Source of the DNA: Desulfurococcales archaeon
Lineage (GTDB): Archaea > Thermoproteota > Thermoprotei_A > Sulfolobales > WAQK01
Reading direction: 5' to 3'
DNA length: 34,079 nt
Assembly: GCA_027083135.1 (NCBI GenBank)
Contig: JALWQH010000054.1
Location: 70,648-104,726, forward strand
Shown here: one piece after another, positions 22,994 to 30,205 of the stretch
How the letters are laid out: each line of letters starts with the position of its first letter
Numbering within the stretch: position 1 is the stretch's first letter
The notes under the pieces: model-generated
The model's database searches: none
Told to the model about the DNA's origin: nothing
The model's input: the letters and a program-made list of their open reading frames with translations, nothing else
Position numbers and translations under genes: made by a program

Positions 22994-23452
22994 TCATAAT
23001 TTAGGGTTATTGTCTTCCAGCCTGTTTTGAGGCATTCTTGCAACAGCTTTGCGGAGAGTCCTGCTGAACTCGTGATCCAGTATCTCCTCCACCACCATCC
23101 ATACATTCTGCATCCATGTGAGATCCCTGTAGAGATTGTTCTTCTCTGCTAGGACCTGTGCTACAAGGTGGTAGCATGGCCTAGGCTTCATTCTACCCAC
23201 AGTGTTCACGAGGAAGTCCCTGCAGGAACAATAGGTTCGAGGAATCACGAGGTAGTCACGGGTTCTACCCATATAAACCCATAGTTCAGGGTTTCTGGAG
23301 ATGAGGACGAGCCTTTTATCCTTTAGGGCTGAGGCTAGCTTAGAGTGCCTGTAGGCTGACAGGAACTCCTGGGATGATAGCTGGGCTTCTAAGTCCAGGA
23401 TCCTATAGGAGGCCTCTCCTCCTCTTAAACTCCTTGACCACGGCCTCGCCAC
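22994..23452 (-). CDS. SWIM zinc-finger protein
   Basis: A 152-aa protein with a SWIM-type motif: CSC (in RTYCSCRDFLVN) followed by CYHLVAQVLA, i.e. CxC-x(n)-CxH, around residues 75-103. SWIM domains in archaea and eukaryotes (for example Sws1/Shu2 relatives) bind DNA or recombination proteins; the archaeal role is not established. The GTG at 23452 is the only in-frame start before the conserved part and overlaps rpiA by 50 bp. It is cotranscribed with rpiA and elf1 by position; the link between these functions is unclear. Confidence 0.75.
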   Translation of the reverse strand: MARPWSRSLRGGEASYRILDLEAQLSSQEFLSAYRHSKLASALKDKRLVLISRNPELWVYMGRTRDYLVIPRTYCSCRDFLVNTVGRMKPRPCYHLVAQVLAEKNNLYRDLTWMQNVWMVVEEILDHEFSRTLRKAVARMPQNRLEDNNPKL

Positions 23453-24101
23453 TCCTCATCCCCACTACTAGTCGATCCACGTATCCTATGAACAGCCCCG
23501 TATCCACTACTCCAGGTATGCGTAGCAGCCTGGCTTCAAGTCCTTCAGGATCCTCTATGACTCCTACCTGCAAATCTATAATAACGCCACCGTTATCGCT
23601 TATGCATGGCCCATCCTTGCATCTGCTGCTCCGTATAGAGGCGTTTAAACCCATGCTTCTAAGCGCTTTTAAAACATGGCTTACAGCATTGGGTAGAACC
23701 TCTATTGGCAGAGGCTTGCCTCCCAGCTTCCCCACGAGCTTAGACTCATCGACCACAAATATATTTCTCCTCGAAATATATGCAAGCATCTTCTCCCTCA
23801 CATGGGCTCCGCCACGCCCCTTGATCATGTTTCCCTCAGCGTCAACCTCGTCAGCACCATCAATGTATACGTCCACGTGATCCACCGTGGATAGATCCAG
23901 CAGCCTGGCCTCCATCTCTCTGAGCTTTAGGGCTGTATCCAGGGAGGAGGCAACAAACATTCTTCCATGCATGAGGTTCTTCTCCCTAAGAGCCTCGATG
24001 AAAAATGCAACGGTGGATCCTGTACCCACACCTATGATCCTATCCTCATCGAGTATCATATCTGCAGCCCTATAACCTGCGGCCCGCTTAGCCTTCTCCA
24101 C
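23403..24101 (-). CDS. rpiA: ribose-5-phosphate isomerase A
   Basis: The enzyme interconverts ribose-5-phosphate and ribulose-5-phosphate, supplying ribose for PRPP and so for the pyr pathway. The 232-aa protein has IGVGTGSTVAFFIEAL (phosphate loop), HVDVYIDGADEVDAEGNMIKGRGGAHVREKML (active-site Asp, Lys), and VDESKLVGKLG. GTG 24101 lies about 24 nt downstream of a TTTAATG TATA-like box. It heads the leftward operon rpiA-SWIM-elf1-GGGPS. Confidence 0.95.
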   Translation of the reverse strand: MEKAKRAAGYRAADMILDEDRIIGVGTGSTVAFFIEALREKNLMHGRMFVASSLDTALKLREMEARLLDLSTVDHVDVYIDGADEVDAEGNMIKGRGGAHVREKMLAYISRRNIFVVDESKLVGKLGGKPLPIEVLPNAVSHVLKALRSMGLNASIRSSRCKDGPCISDNGGVIIDLQVGVIEDPEGLEARLLRIPGVVDTGLFIGYVDRLVVGMRSGEAVVKEFKRRRGLL

Positions 24102-24292
24102 GCCCCATCAACTCGTAGATCATTAAAGGCGTAGCGGAAAATAAAAACCGGCGGACTCCGCTATTCACGGACCCCCGTATAGTTGGAGATTGCGCTAATG
24201 AAAGCGTCGTAAAGATACTAACTGCAGTTTCATTTCATCCCACATCGTGAATGGACCTGCATGGATATAAGGCTCTAGCGGCTTGGCGGGCT

Positions 24293-24369
<77 letters not shown>

Positions 24370-24410
24370 CGGTTTCAGTGTGTTTATCAGTGCATTTAAA
24401 GAGTTTTCTG

Positions 24411-25661
24411 CTAGGTTCCCAGCTTCCAGGATTCCAGGTATCTGCGCTGCTCCTCTGTGAGGCTGTCTATCTCAACTCCCATAGCCTTGAGCTTAAGGCT
24501 CGCTACGAGTCTATCCTGCTCCAAGGGGACTCTATGAACCCCTGGCTTAAGGCCTCCCTCCCTGTAAAGGTATACTGCTGAGAGATACTGGTTGGCAAAG
24601 CTCATATCCATGACTTCGCTTGGATGGCCCTCAGCAGCCACCAGGTTAACTAGCCTTCCCTCTGCCGCCAGATATATGCGTCTTCCATCAGGAAGCTTAT
24701 ATTCGTCGAGGTGGGGTCTTATCCTCCTCTTCTCAACGGCCATTTCCTCAAGGTCCTTCACGCTTACCTCGACGTTGAAGTGGCCTGAATTGGCTAGGAT
24801 GACTCCATCCTTCATCCTCTCTATGTGTTCCCGTCTAATGACATCGCGGTTCCCTGTGGCTGTTATGAATATGTCCCCTATCTCAGCTGCCTTTATCATA
24901 GGCATAACGGTGTATCCATCCATGTAGGCTTCAAGGGCTCTTATGGGGTCAACCTCCGTTACTATTACGCGGGCGCCCATCCCCCTAGCCCTCATAGCTA
25001 TTCCCCTGCCACACCATCCATATCCTGCAACCACGAAGTTCTTCCCAGCTAGCAGTATGTTGGTGGCTCTGAGAAGGCCGTCTATGCTGCTCTGCCCGGT
25101 CCCATACCTATTATCGAATAAATGCTTGGTGTAAGCATCATTCACAGCTATTACAGGGTATTTTAACAGCCCCTCCCTCTCAAGGGCGTGCAGCCTCACC
25201 ACACCTGTTGTCGTCTCCTCCGTTCCACCCCTAACCTTCTCAGCTACATCCAGGGCCTCTGAATGAAGATATGCGTGTAGGTCGGCACCATCGTCCAACA
25301 CCACGTGAGGCTTGAATTCAGCCACCTTGGATATAGCCCAATAATACTCCTCCTCTGTTTCACCTCTCCAAGCATAGACATGTATTCCCTCCTCTACAAG
25401 TGCTGCTGCAACATCATCCTGCGTGGAGAGAGGATTGCTTCCAGCCAAAGCTATCTCAGCGCCTGCAGCCCTAAGCGTCTTCATGAGGACAGCCGTCTCC
25501 TTAGTTACATGAAGCACAGCTCCTATACGGGCCCCTCTAAGAGGCTTCTCCTCCAAAGCCTTCTCCCTAAGCATAACCAGTACAGGCATGTGTTTTTCAG
25601 CCCAGGATATCTGGCTCCTACCCTTAGATGCTAACCCGAGATCCCTGACCTTATAATCCAA
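24411..25661 (-). CDS. ahcY: S-adenosylhomocysteine hydrolase
   Basis: The enzyme splits S-adenosylhomocysteine, the product of methylations, to adenosine and homocysteine. The 416-aa protein has the NAD-binding [18 protein letters not shown], the substrate-binding [14 protein letters not shown] and [31 protein letters not shown], and the C-terminal [17 protein letters not shown]. This is the length of archaeal and thermophile-type AhcY without the eukaryotic insertion. TTG 25661 is the only reasonable start; CTTTATAGC about 35 bp upstream is TATA-like. Confidence 0.95.
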   Translation of the reverse strand: MDYKVRDLGLASKGRSQISWAEKHMPVLVMLREKALEEKPLRGARIGAVLHVTKETAVLMKTLRAAGAEIALAGSNPLSTQDDVAAALVEEGIHVYAWRGETEEEYYWAISKVAEFKPHVVLDDGADLHAYLHSEALDVAEKVRGGTEETTTGVVRLHALEREGLLKYPVIAVNDAYTKHLFDNRYGTGQSSIDGLLRATNILLAGKNFVVAGYGWCGRGIAMRARGMGARVIVTEVDPIRALEAYMDGYTVMPMIKAAEIGDIFITATGNRDVIRREHIERMKDGVILANSGHFNVEVSVKDLEEMAVEKRRIRPHLDEYKLPDGRRIYLAAEGRLVNLVAAEGHPSEVMDMSFANQYLSAVYLYREGGLKPGVHRVPLEQDRLVASLKLKAMGVEIDSLTEEQRRYLESWKLGT

Positions 25662-26242
25662 GACTAATCATCAACTATGCCTCAAGAGAAGTACAGCTAT
25701 AAAGCCTTTCCTAGGCTTAGGGGCATGCTGTATATTGTTCGAGGCTAAAGAAACCGAACTATCATTTCCTCATATCAGCGTGTCTTAGTTGCATTGTATT
25801 TGAAATAACGAGGCTGTTCTACTAGGTCTAGCGGAGTAGTGAAGGCCTTGTTTGTTAGGCTTAGCGTCTGCCTGTGGTCCAAGCCCTAGTGGAAGAGAGG
25901 CATGGTAGGTAAGGCTGGAATCTCGAAGATCATGCCTATGGAGGAATGCTTTGAGGCATGGGAACAACCTGCTGGTAATAAAACGCAAACAGTGCGGATT
26001 AATCTACCTAAACGGATAGCTCCGTGCCCTCGAACTCCGAAGCCACCATCCCAGGGAAGAAGTTTCTGCACCCCAGGGATTCAGTAACGCAGGGCTACAT
26101 CATGGCTAGCGCTCAGAGTCGGAGGTTAACATCACTCCACACGAGGCATATTTCCAGCAGGCCTCTATAAGTGCTTAGGCCTCAGTAGCACATGGTTTGA
26201 CGCACTATGTTATAAAGAGCGGGGGAGCCTATCTTCATGTGA
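25662..26242. other. 581-bp intergenic region without an assigned gene
   Basis: The left end holds the ahcY promoter and the right end a TATA box (GTTATAAAG, 26208-26216) for the glcD-like gene. Between about 25840 and 26090 is an open stretch in plus frame reading GISKIMPMEECFEAWEQPAG and, in the next frame just upstream, LGLASACGPSPSGREAW. These look like pieces of one frameshifted, stop-interrupted protein, vaguely like the tail of a TnpB-type transposon protein, but I cannot confirm it. GAGGCATGG occurs twice (about 25896 and 25952), as does CCCAGGGA (about 26052 and 26073). A long non-coding RNA is another possibility. Confidence 0.3.
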
Positions 26243-27694
26243 ATGCAGGGTGATGCAGAGGTGGATGAGGCTTCTCGGAGAAAATTGTTGAAGAGGCTTA
26301 GGAAGATCCTGGGCTCGGAGAACGTGCTTGATGATGAATATATTGTGAGCATATATTCGAGGAACGCTGCAGGCATGTCCTCCAATGCCCTGGCAGTAGT
26401 GTTTCCAAGCAGCGTGGAGCAGGTTTCAAGCATTGTCCGCCTAGCGTATAATGAGAACATATCCCTATATCCGCAGGGCTCTGCTACAGAGCTTACAGGA
26501 TCCTCCATTCCCTCTGAGGGAGGCTTGGTTGTAAGCTTCCAGAACATGAATAGGATAAAGGAGACAAGCGTTGTAGATGGATACGTTGTGGCTGAGCCTG
26601 GAGTTATTCTAAGGGAGCTTGACTCTCATCTCTCCCAGCATGGATACATGTTCCCAGTGGATCCGGCGAGCATAAGGGCTGCCACCGTGGGGGGTGCTGT
26701 CAATACTGGTGCCGGGGGGATGAGGGGGGCCAAGTACGGCACCATGCGTGAATGGGTTATGGGGCTTCAAGTAGTGCTGCCCGACGAGGAGGGAACAGTT
26801 ATGAGGATAGGGTGTAGGACAGCTAAATGCAGGCAGGGATACGACCTGGTGAGACTCATTGTGGGTAGTGAGGGGACACTAGCCCTGGTCACAGAGACGA
26901 CTCTCAGAATAACGCCTATCCCTGAAAACACGGTTACGCTTCTCGGATTCTACGAGGAGCTGGAGGATCTAGTTAACACTGTTGTAGGGGTGAAGGAGAA
27001 CAGGCTTTCACCCTACATAATGGAGTTCATAGACGCTGAAACAGTTGACATAACAATTAAGGCTGGAGGCTCAAGGATAAAGGGCGAGGGACACGCATTA
27101 ATAGTCAGCCTTGATGTTCCACCTGAAGCCTCCTCACGCTATGCTGGGATCCTTAGGAGCATTATGGAATCCAACAATGCCTCCCAGATACATGTAGCTG
27201 AAAACACCGATCAGGCGGAAAAGCTAGGATTATTTGACATTAGGAGGGGGTTCCACCCAGCCACGGTGAAACTCGCTGCGGAGGCATCCAGGCATAGTAA
27301 GGGCAGGATACTGGTATATGTGGAGGACATAGCTGTACCCCCATCAAGGCTTGCCGAAGCCATCAGGAGAATAAGGAGAACCTCAGATGAGATGAATATT
27401 CCCCTAAGCCTCGCAGGCCATGCGGGAGACGGCAACATACATCCTGTTACATGGTTTGACACGGGGGACCCAGAGTCTAAGGAGAGGGTGGAGAGATGGG
27501 TTGGGGAGATAATGAGGATAGCCGTGGAGCTAGGGGGGACTGTTAGCTCGGAGCATGGCATAGGTTCATCTAAGAAAGAGGGGCTTAGAATGGAGCTGGA
27601 AGCTATAGGCGGTTTAAAGGCCCTTGAACTCATGAGGAGGATAAAGGAGATCTTTGATCCTAAGGGCATTCTGAATCCAGGCAAGGTTGTTTAG
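26243..27694 (+). CDS. FAD-linked oxidase, glycolate/D-lactate dehydrogenase type (GlcD-like)
   Basis: A 483-aa flavoprotein of the FAD-binding type 4 family. The N-terminal FAD domain shows VVFPSSVEQVSSIVRLA, PQGSATELTGSS, and VDPASIRAATVGGAVNTGAGGMRGAKYG; the C-terminal substrate domain shows GHAGDGNIHP (around residues 392-401) and SSEHGIGSSKKEGL. These are standard for GlcD and D-lactate dehydrogenases, which oxidise 2-hydroxyacids. The acid used here is unknown. ATG 26243 is about 30 nt after TTATAAAG. A small Fe-S gene follows 12 bp downstream and is probably its electron acceptor. Confidence 0.9.
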   Translation: MQGDAEVDEASRRKLLKRLRKILGSENVLDDEYIVSIYSRNAAGMSSNALAVVFPSSVEQVSSIVRLAYNENISLYPQGSATELTGSSIPSEGGLVVSFQNMNRIKETSVVDGYVVAEPGVILRELDSHLSQHGYMFPVDPASIRAATVGGAVNTGAGGMRGAKYGTMREWVMGLQVVLPDEEGTVMRIGCRTAKCRQGYDLVRLIVGSEGTLALVTETTLRITPIPENTVTLLGFYEELEDLVNTVVGVKENRLSPYIMEFIDAETVDITIKAGGSRIKGEGHALIVSLDVPPEASSRYAGILRSIMESNNASQIHVAENTDQAEKLGLFDIRRGFHPATVKLAAEASRHSKGRILVYVEDIAVPPSRLAEAIRRIRRTSDEMNIPLSLAGHAGDGNIHPVTWFDTGDPESKERVERWVGEIMRIAVELGGTVSSEHGIGSSKKEGLRMELEAIGGLKALELMRRIKEIFDPKGILNPGKVV

Positions 27695-27706
27695 AGGCGC
27701 ATCCAT

Positions 27707-28036
27707 ATGGATGCAGATGATCTGGTGAGAATAACCCGTATGTGCGGTTTCTGCGGCTTCTGCGAGCACGTATGCCCAACCTACAGCATAGTTAGGCGGA
27801 GGCATTATAGTCCTAGGGGACGCGTAGCCGCGGTGGAGCGTGTGGCGCGGGGAGGCTCGACAACCAAAGCTGTGTTGGAGTCACTTTACACCTGTCTTCT
27901 ATGCCATGCATGCCTCTACGAGTGTCCCACAGGAATAGATGTAGCTGAGCTTGTAAGGGATGCTAGGGCACTGCTTAGAGGGGGCGGGGCAGAGCAGCAC
28001 GACGCTGGGAAAGCCGTTGCTCAAGCCTTAAAGTAG
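27707..28036 (+). CDS. short 2x[4Fe-4S] protein, GlcF/HdrC-like N-terminal domain only
   Basis: A 109-aa protein with two intact clusters: CGFCGFCEHVCP (Cys13, 16, 19, 23) and CLLCHACLYECP (Cys63, 66, 69, 73). The order, spacing and the RGR between them match the N-terminal ferredoxin domain of GlcF and GlpC. The two cysteine-rich CCG domains that normally follow (about 250-300 aa more) are absent, and the downstream DNA belongs to a gene on the other strand. It may be a functional electron carrier for the GlcD-like protein just upstream, resembling HdrC, or a truncated GlcF. No frameshift is visible at the end. Confidence 0.8.
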   Translation: MDADDLVRITRMCGFCGFCEHVCPTYSIVRRRHYSPRGRVAAVERVARGGSTTKAVLESLYTCLLCHACLYECPTGIDVAELVRDARALLRGGGAEQHDAGKAVAQALK

Positions 28037-28662
28037 AGTACTGCAGCCATGTATACTACGTAACTGTGGGTTAGGATAGCCAGGGTTACCAGGGTCTCCA
28101 ACGGCCTGTATACGAGGCATCCAATGAATATTATAAATAACCTTACATCCCTCCCAGCAGCCCCCCCAAGCTTTGAAACCATTATTGGGTGGAGGCCTAG
28201 ATCATGAAGGCTCCTCGCATGCAGGTAGCTGACCATTATGTCTCCGGCGAGGGCAGCCATAGCTATGATCATTGTCGTAGGCGATGGGTTCAGGCTGTAG
28301 GCATATGACGCGAGTCCAAGCATCACCGCTACATCAGCATAGCGATCCAGTATGGAGTCAACGAAGCCCCCGCTCCTCGAGGCTACGCCCCTAGCCCTGG
28401 CAAGCTCCCCATCCACGCCGTCTATTATGGAGGAGGCCTGGGCTAGTATCCCGCCGATCCACAGGTACCCCCATGCCAGCACTGGGAGGCAAGATACGGC
28501 TAGGAGGAAGGCTATAAGGGATACCTGGTTAGGTGTTAGAGGAACATTGTGTTTCAGGATGAAGCGTGTTATATATCTCGACACTTTCCTGTTAATGTAT
28601 TTTGACACGGGGCCGTCGAGGGGCTTTCCCCTTATCTCAGCCTCGCTCCTCTGCCCCTCCAC
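28021..28662 (-). CDS. CDP-alcohol phosphatidyltransferase, probable di-myo-inositol-phosphate phosphate synthase (DIPPS)
   Basis: DIPPS condenses CDP-inositol with inositol-1-phosphate to give phosphorylated di-myo-inositol phosphate. The 213-aa integral membrane protein carries the complete CDP-alcohol transferase motif: Asp84-Gly85-x2-Ala88-Arg89-x8-Gly98-x3-Asp102-x3-Asp106. Several hydrophobic helices surround it (about 48-63, 67-80, 112-145, 175-205). The upstream overlapping gene encodes a matching cytidylyltransferase; in some archaea the two are one fused protein. GTG 28662 overlaps that gene by 31 bp. An alternative is archaetidylinositol phosphate synthase, which belongs to the same superfamily. 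Confidence 0.82.
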   Translation of the reverse strand: MEGQRSEAEIRGKPLDGPVSKYINRKVSRYITRFILKHNVPLTPNQVSLIAFLLAVSCLPVLAWGYLWIGGILAQASSIIDGVDGELARARGVASRSGGFVDSILDRYADVAVMLGLASYAYSLNPSPTTMIIAMAALAGDIMVSYLHARSLHDLGLHPIMVSKLGGAAGRDVRLFIIFIGCLVYRPLETLVTLAILTHSYVVYMAAVLYFKA

Positions 28663-29384
28663 TCTCTAACCACCTCTTCGACAACCTTCCTCCTACGTCC
28701 CTCTAGGGCTTCGCGGAGATCAGTGGGGGTATCTATCTCTGTCCAAGGCTTCCCCCTCACATCGATTACATTGATATCCATGGATCTAGCGGCACATGTA
28801 ATTATATCTGAGAATCCCAGCTTCTCCTGGAAGCTGCAAGCATAGGCGGCTTCGGCAGGCATTTTATGCACGCCTATGTCTACATGTGTGTAGTTCTCCA
28901 GGTGCTTGCCGATCCCCCTGATCCTCTCCTCCTCAACCCTTATCCTTGTGGCTTCGCTGAGATCTATGTAGAGGGGCTTAGAGTCTGCGCCTATTGAGGG
29001 GCCTATGCTCTCTAGAAGCGCCTCAGGTATTGAAGGAGGGTAGATGTGATCAGCCATTGATACAAGTATACATCCTCTCAGCCCTGCCTCCTCGACGGCT
29101 AGAAGGAAGCTGTAGCCATTCCCCCTCTCAGGCTCCTCGTTGACGATGAACAGTGTTTCAGGCAGGCTTCCCAGAATCTTCTCAGCAGTCTTTAAAGCTT
29201 CCTCCACTATGCTTAGTGTCTCCTTGTTTGAAACAATTATCAGCCTTACGACTCCTATGAGGGCTAGGCTTACGAGGGGGTAGGATGCTAGGGGAATGCC
29301 CCATATCTTCACGGAGAGCTTATGAGGCAGCCCTGCCCTCTTAAACCTCGTAGCCCTCCCTGCAGCCAGAATTACTGCATCCAT
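28632..29384 (-). CDS. nucleotidyltransferase, probable CTP:inositol-1-phosphate cytidylyltransferase (IPCT)
   Basis: IPCT makes CDP-inositol from CTP and L-myo-inositol-1-phosphate. The 250-aa protein begins with the nucleotidyltransferase signature VILAAGRATRFKRAGLPHKL (residues 4-23) and has the metal-binding SMADHIYPP in its middle and TEIDTPTDL near its end. The family assignment to IPCT rests on the overlap with a CDP-alcohol transferase gene and on an ino1 gene in the same window. Other sugar-phosphate nucleotidyltransferases share the fold. ATG 29384 follows the upstream gene's stop by a few bases, so all three genes form a leftward operon. Confidence 0.82.
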   Translation of the reverse strand: MDAVILAAGRATRFKRAGLPHKLSVKIWGIPLASYPLVSLALIGVVRLIIVSNKETLSIVEEALKTAEKILGSLPETLFIVNEEPERGNGYSFLLAVEEAGLRGCILVSMADHIYPPSIPEALLESIGPSIGADSKPLYIDLSEATRIRVEEERIRGIGKHLENYTHVDIGVHKMPAEAAYACSFQEKLGFSDIITCAARSMDINVIDVRGKPWTEIDTPTDLREALEGRRRKVVEEVVREWRGRGARLR

Positions 29385-29390
29385 TTCCTG

Positions 29391-29777
29391 CTACCTCTCA
29401 GCCCCTCTTACTCCGCCTGCCTTGCTGGTAGCCTCAACTCTTCTTAGGAGTTCAACTACCTCCATTATCACGCTGCTCACATAGTCAGCCTCTCTGTAGA
29501 TATTTCTCGCCCCATATCTCTGGTATCTGAGGCGGAGTGCATGGGTATACTGGGCCAGCAGTTCAAGCCTTGTTGCAGCCTCATGTAGCTGTGCTCTACG
29601 CGCATCACGCACACCCCTACTCTGATCCTCGAGATCTAAGGCTATCTGTGCAAGCATTCTCTCAAGCTCCCCTGAGAGCATAAGGCTTATAACATGGTCC
29701 AGTATTCCAGCAAGCTTTCTAGCAGCCTCCTCTAAGCCCTCCAAGCTTCTCCCCCGTAACATTGGTTTAGGCTTCAT
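29391..29777 (-). CDS. unknown alpha-helical protein upstream of IPCT
   Basis: A 128-aa (from ATG 29777) Arg/Leu/Glu-rich protein predicted to be almost entirely helical, with heptad-like stretches (ARKLAGILDHVISLMLSGEL; ARRAQLHEAATRLELLAQYT; VSSVIMEVVELLRRVEATSK). No membrane segment and no motif I recognise. It lies 6 bp upstream of IPCT on the same strand, so it is probably transcribed with IPCT and DIPPS. A TATA-like TTTAATAC at 29783-29790 is too close to ATG 29777 but about 25 nt from ATG 29762 (MLRGRSLEGL), so the true start may be 29762. Confidence 0.65.
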   Translation of the reverse strand: MKPKPMLRGRSLEGLEEAARKLAGILDHVISLMLSGELERMLAQIALDLEDQSRGVRDARRAQLHEAATRLELLAQYTHALRLRYQRYGARNIYREADYVSSVIMEVVELLRRVEATSKAGGVRGAER

Positions 29778-29885
29778 AGGATGTATTAAAAGTGAAGCCG
29801 TGGCGGGGAGGCATACATCATGCAATTAGGGCTGAGGCCAGTGATTCATAGCGTAATATACTGCACTTAGCCTTAGAGGATGCTC

Positions 29886-30086
29886 CTAGCCTTGCTTCCT
29901 CATAAAAACAAAGATTCTTTCCCCATAGGAGGCCCTCTTAACCACCAGCCCCTTCTCTAAGAGCCTGGCCAGAGCCTTTCTAGCTTCACGTGGATCCACA
30001 CCCCTCCTCCCTAGCTCTTCAACTATACTGGTTGAAGATAGGGGCTTGCCAAGCAGCTCCAGGATCATCTGCTCCGCGTCAACCAT
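29886..30086 (-). CDS. small winged-helix DNA-binding protein
   Basis: A 66-aa protein that is only a winged helix: MILELLGKPLSSTSIVEELG, RRGVDPREARKALARLLEKG as the recognition part, then LVVKRASYGERIFVF as the wing. It resembles MarR/ArsR-like or minimal crenarchaeal regulators; the target is unknown. ATG 30086 lies about 23 nt downstream of CTTTATTAAC (30104-30113). An 11-bp inverted repeat brackets this promoter, a likely site for autoregulation. Confidence 0.68.
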   Translation of the reverse strand: MVDAEQMILELLGKPLSSTSIVEELGRRGVDPREARKALARLLEKGLVVKRASYGERIFVFMRKQG

Positions 30087-30089
30087 GAT

Positions 30090-30156
30090 GGCGTCCTCAT
30101 GGTTGTTAATAAAGGCCTGAGAGTATTAATAGTTGAGTGGAGCCTATGAGGACGCC
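30090..30156. promoter_or_regulatory. 11-bp inverted repeat around the winged-helix gene promoter
   Basis: GGCGTCCTCAT (30090-30100) and ATGAGGACGCC (30146-30156) are perfect complements 45 bp apart. The first copy lies between the TATA box (30104-30113) and the ATG at 30086; the second lies upstream of the TATA box. This is the expected geometry for two operator half-sites or two sites of a dimer that loops DNA. Confidence 0.5.
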
Positions 30157-30205
30157 CTCGATCACCGATGGGCGGGTATGAGGAGGGCAGGGTTTACCCG
30201 AGGCT

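Noticed and set aside
23374-23880. 168-codon open frame on the plus strand
   Set aside because: Fully antisense to rpiA, which has clear family motifs.
25902-26087. 61-codon open frame as a real gene
   Set aside because: It starts after stops in a frame change, its C-terminus is Pro/Lys/Arg-rich and disordered, and no ribosome-binding site is seen; kept only as a possible remnant.
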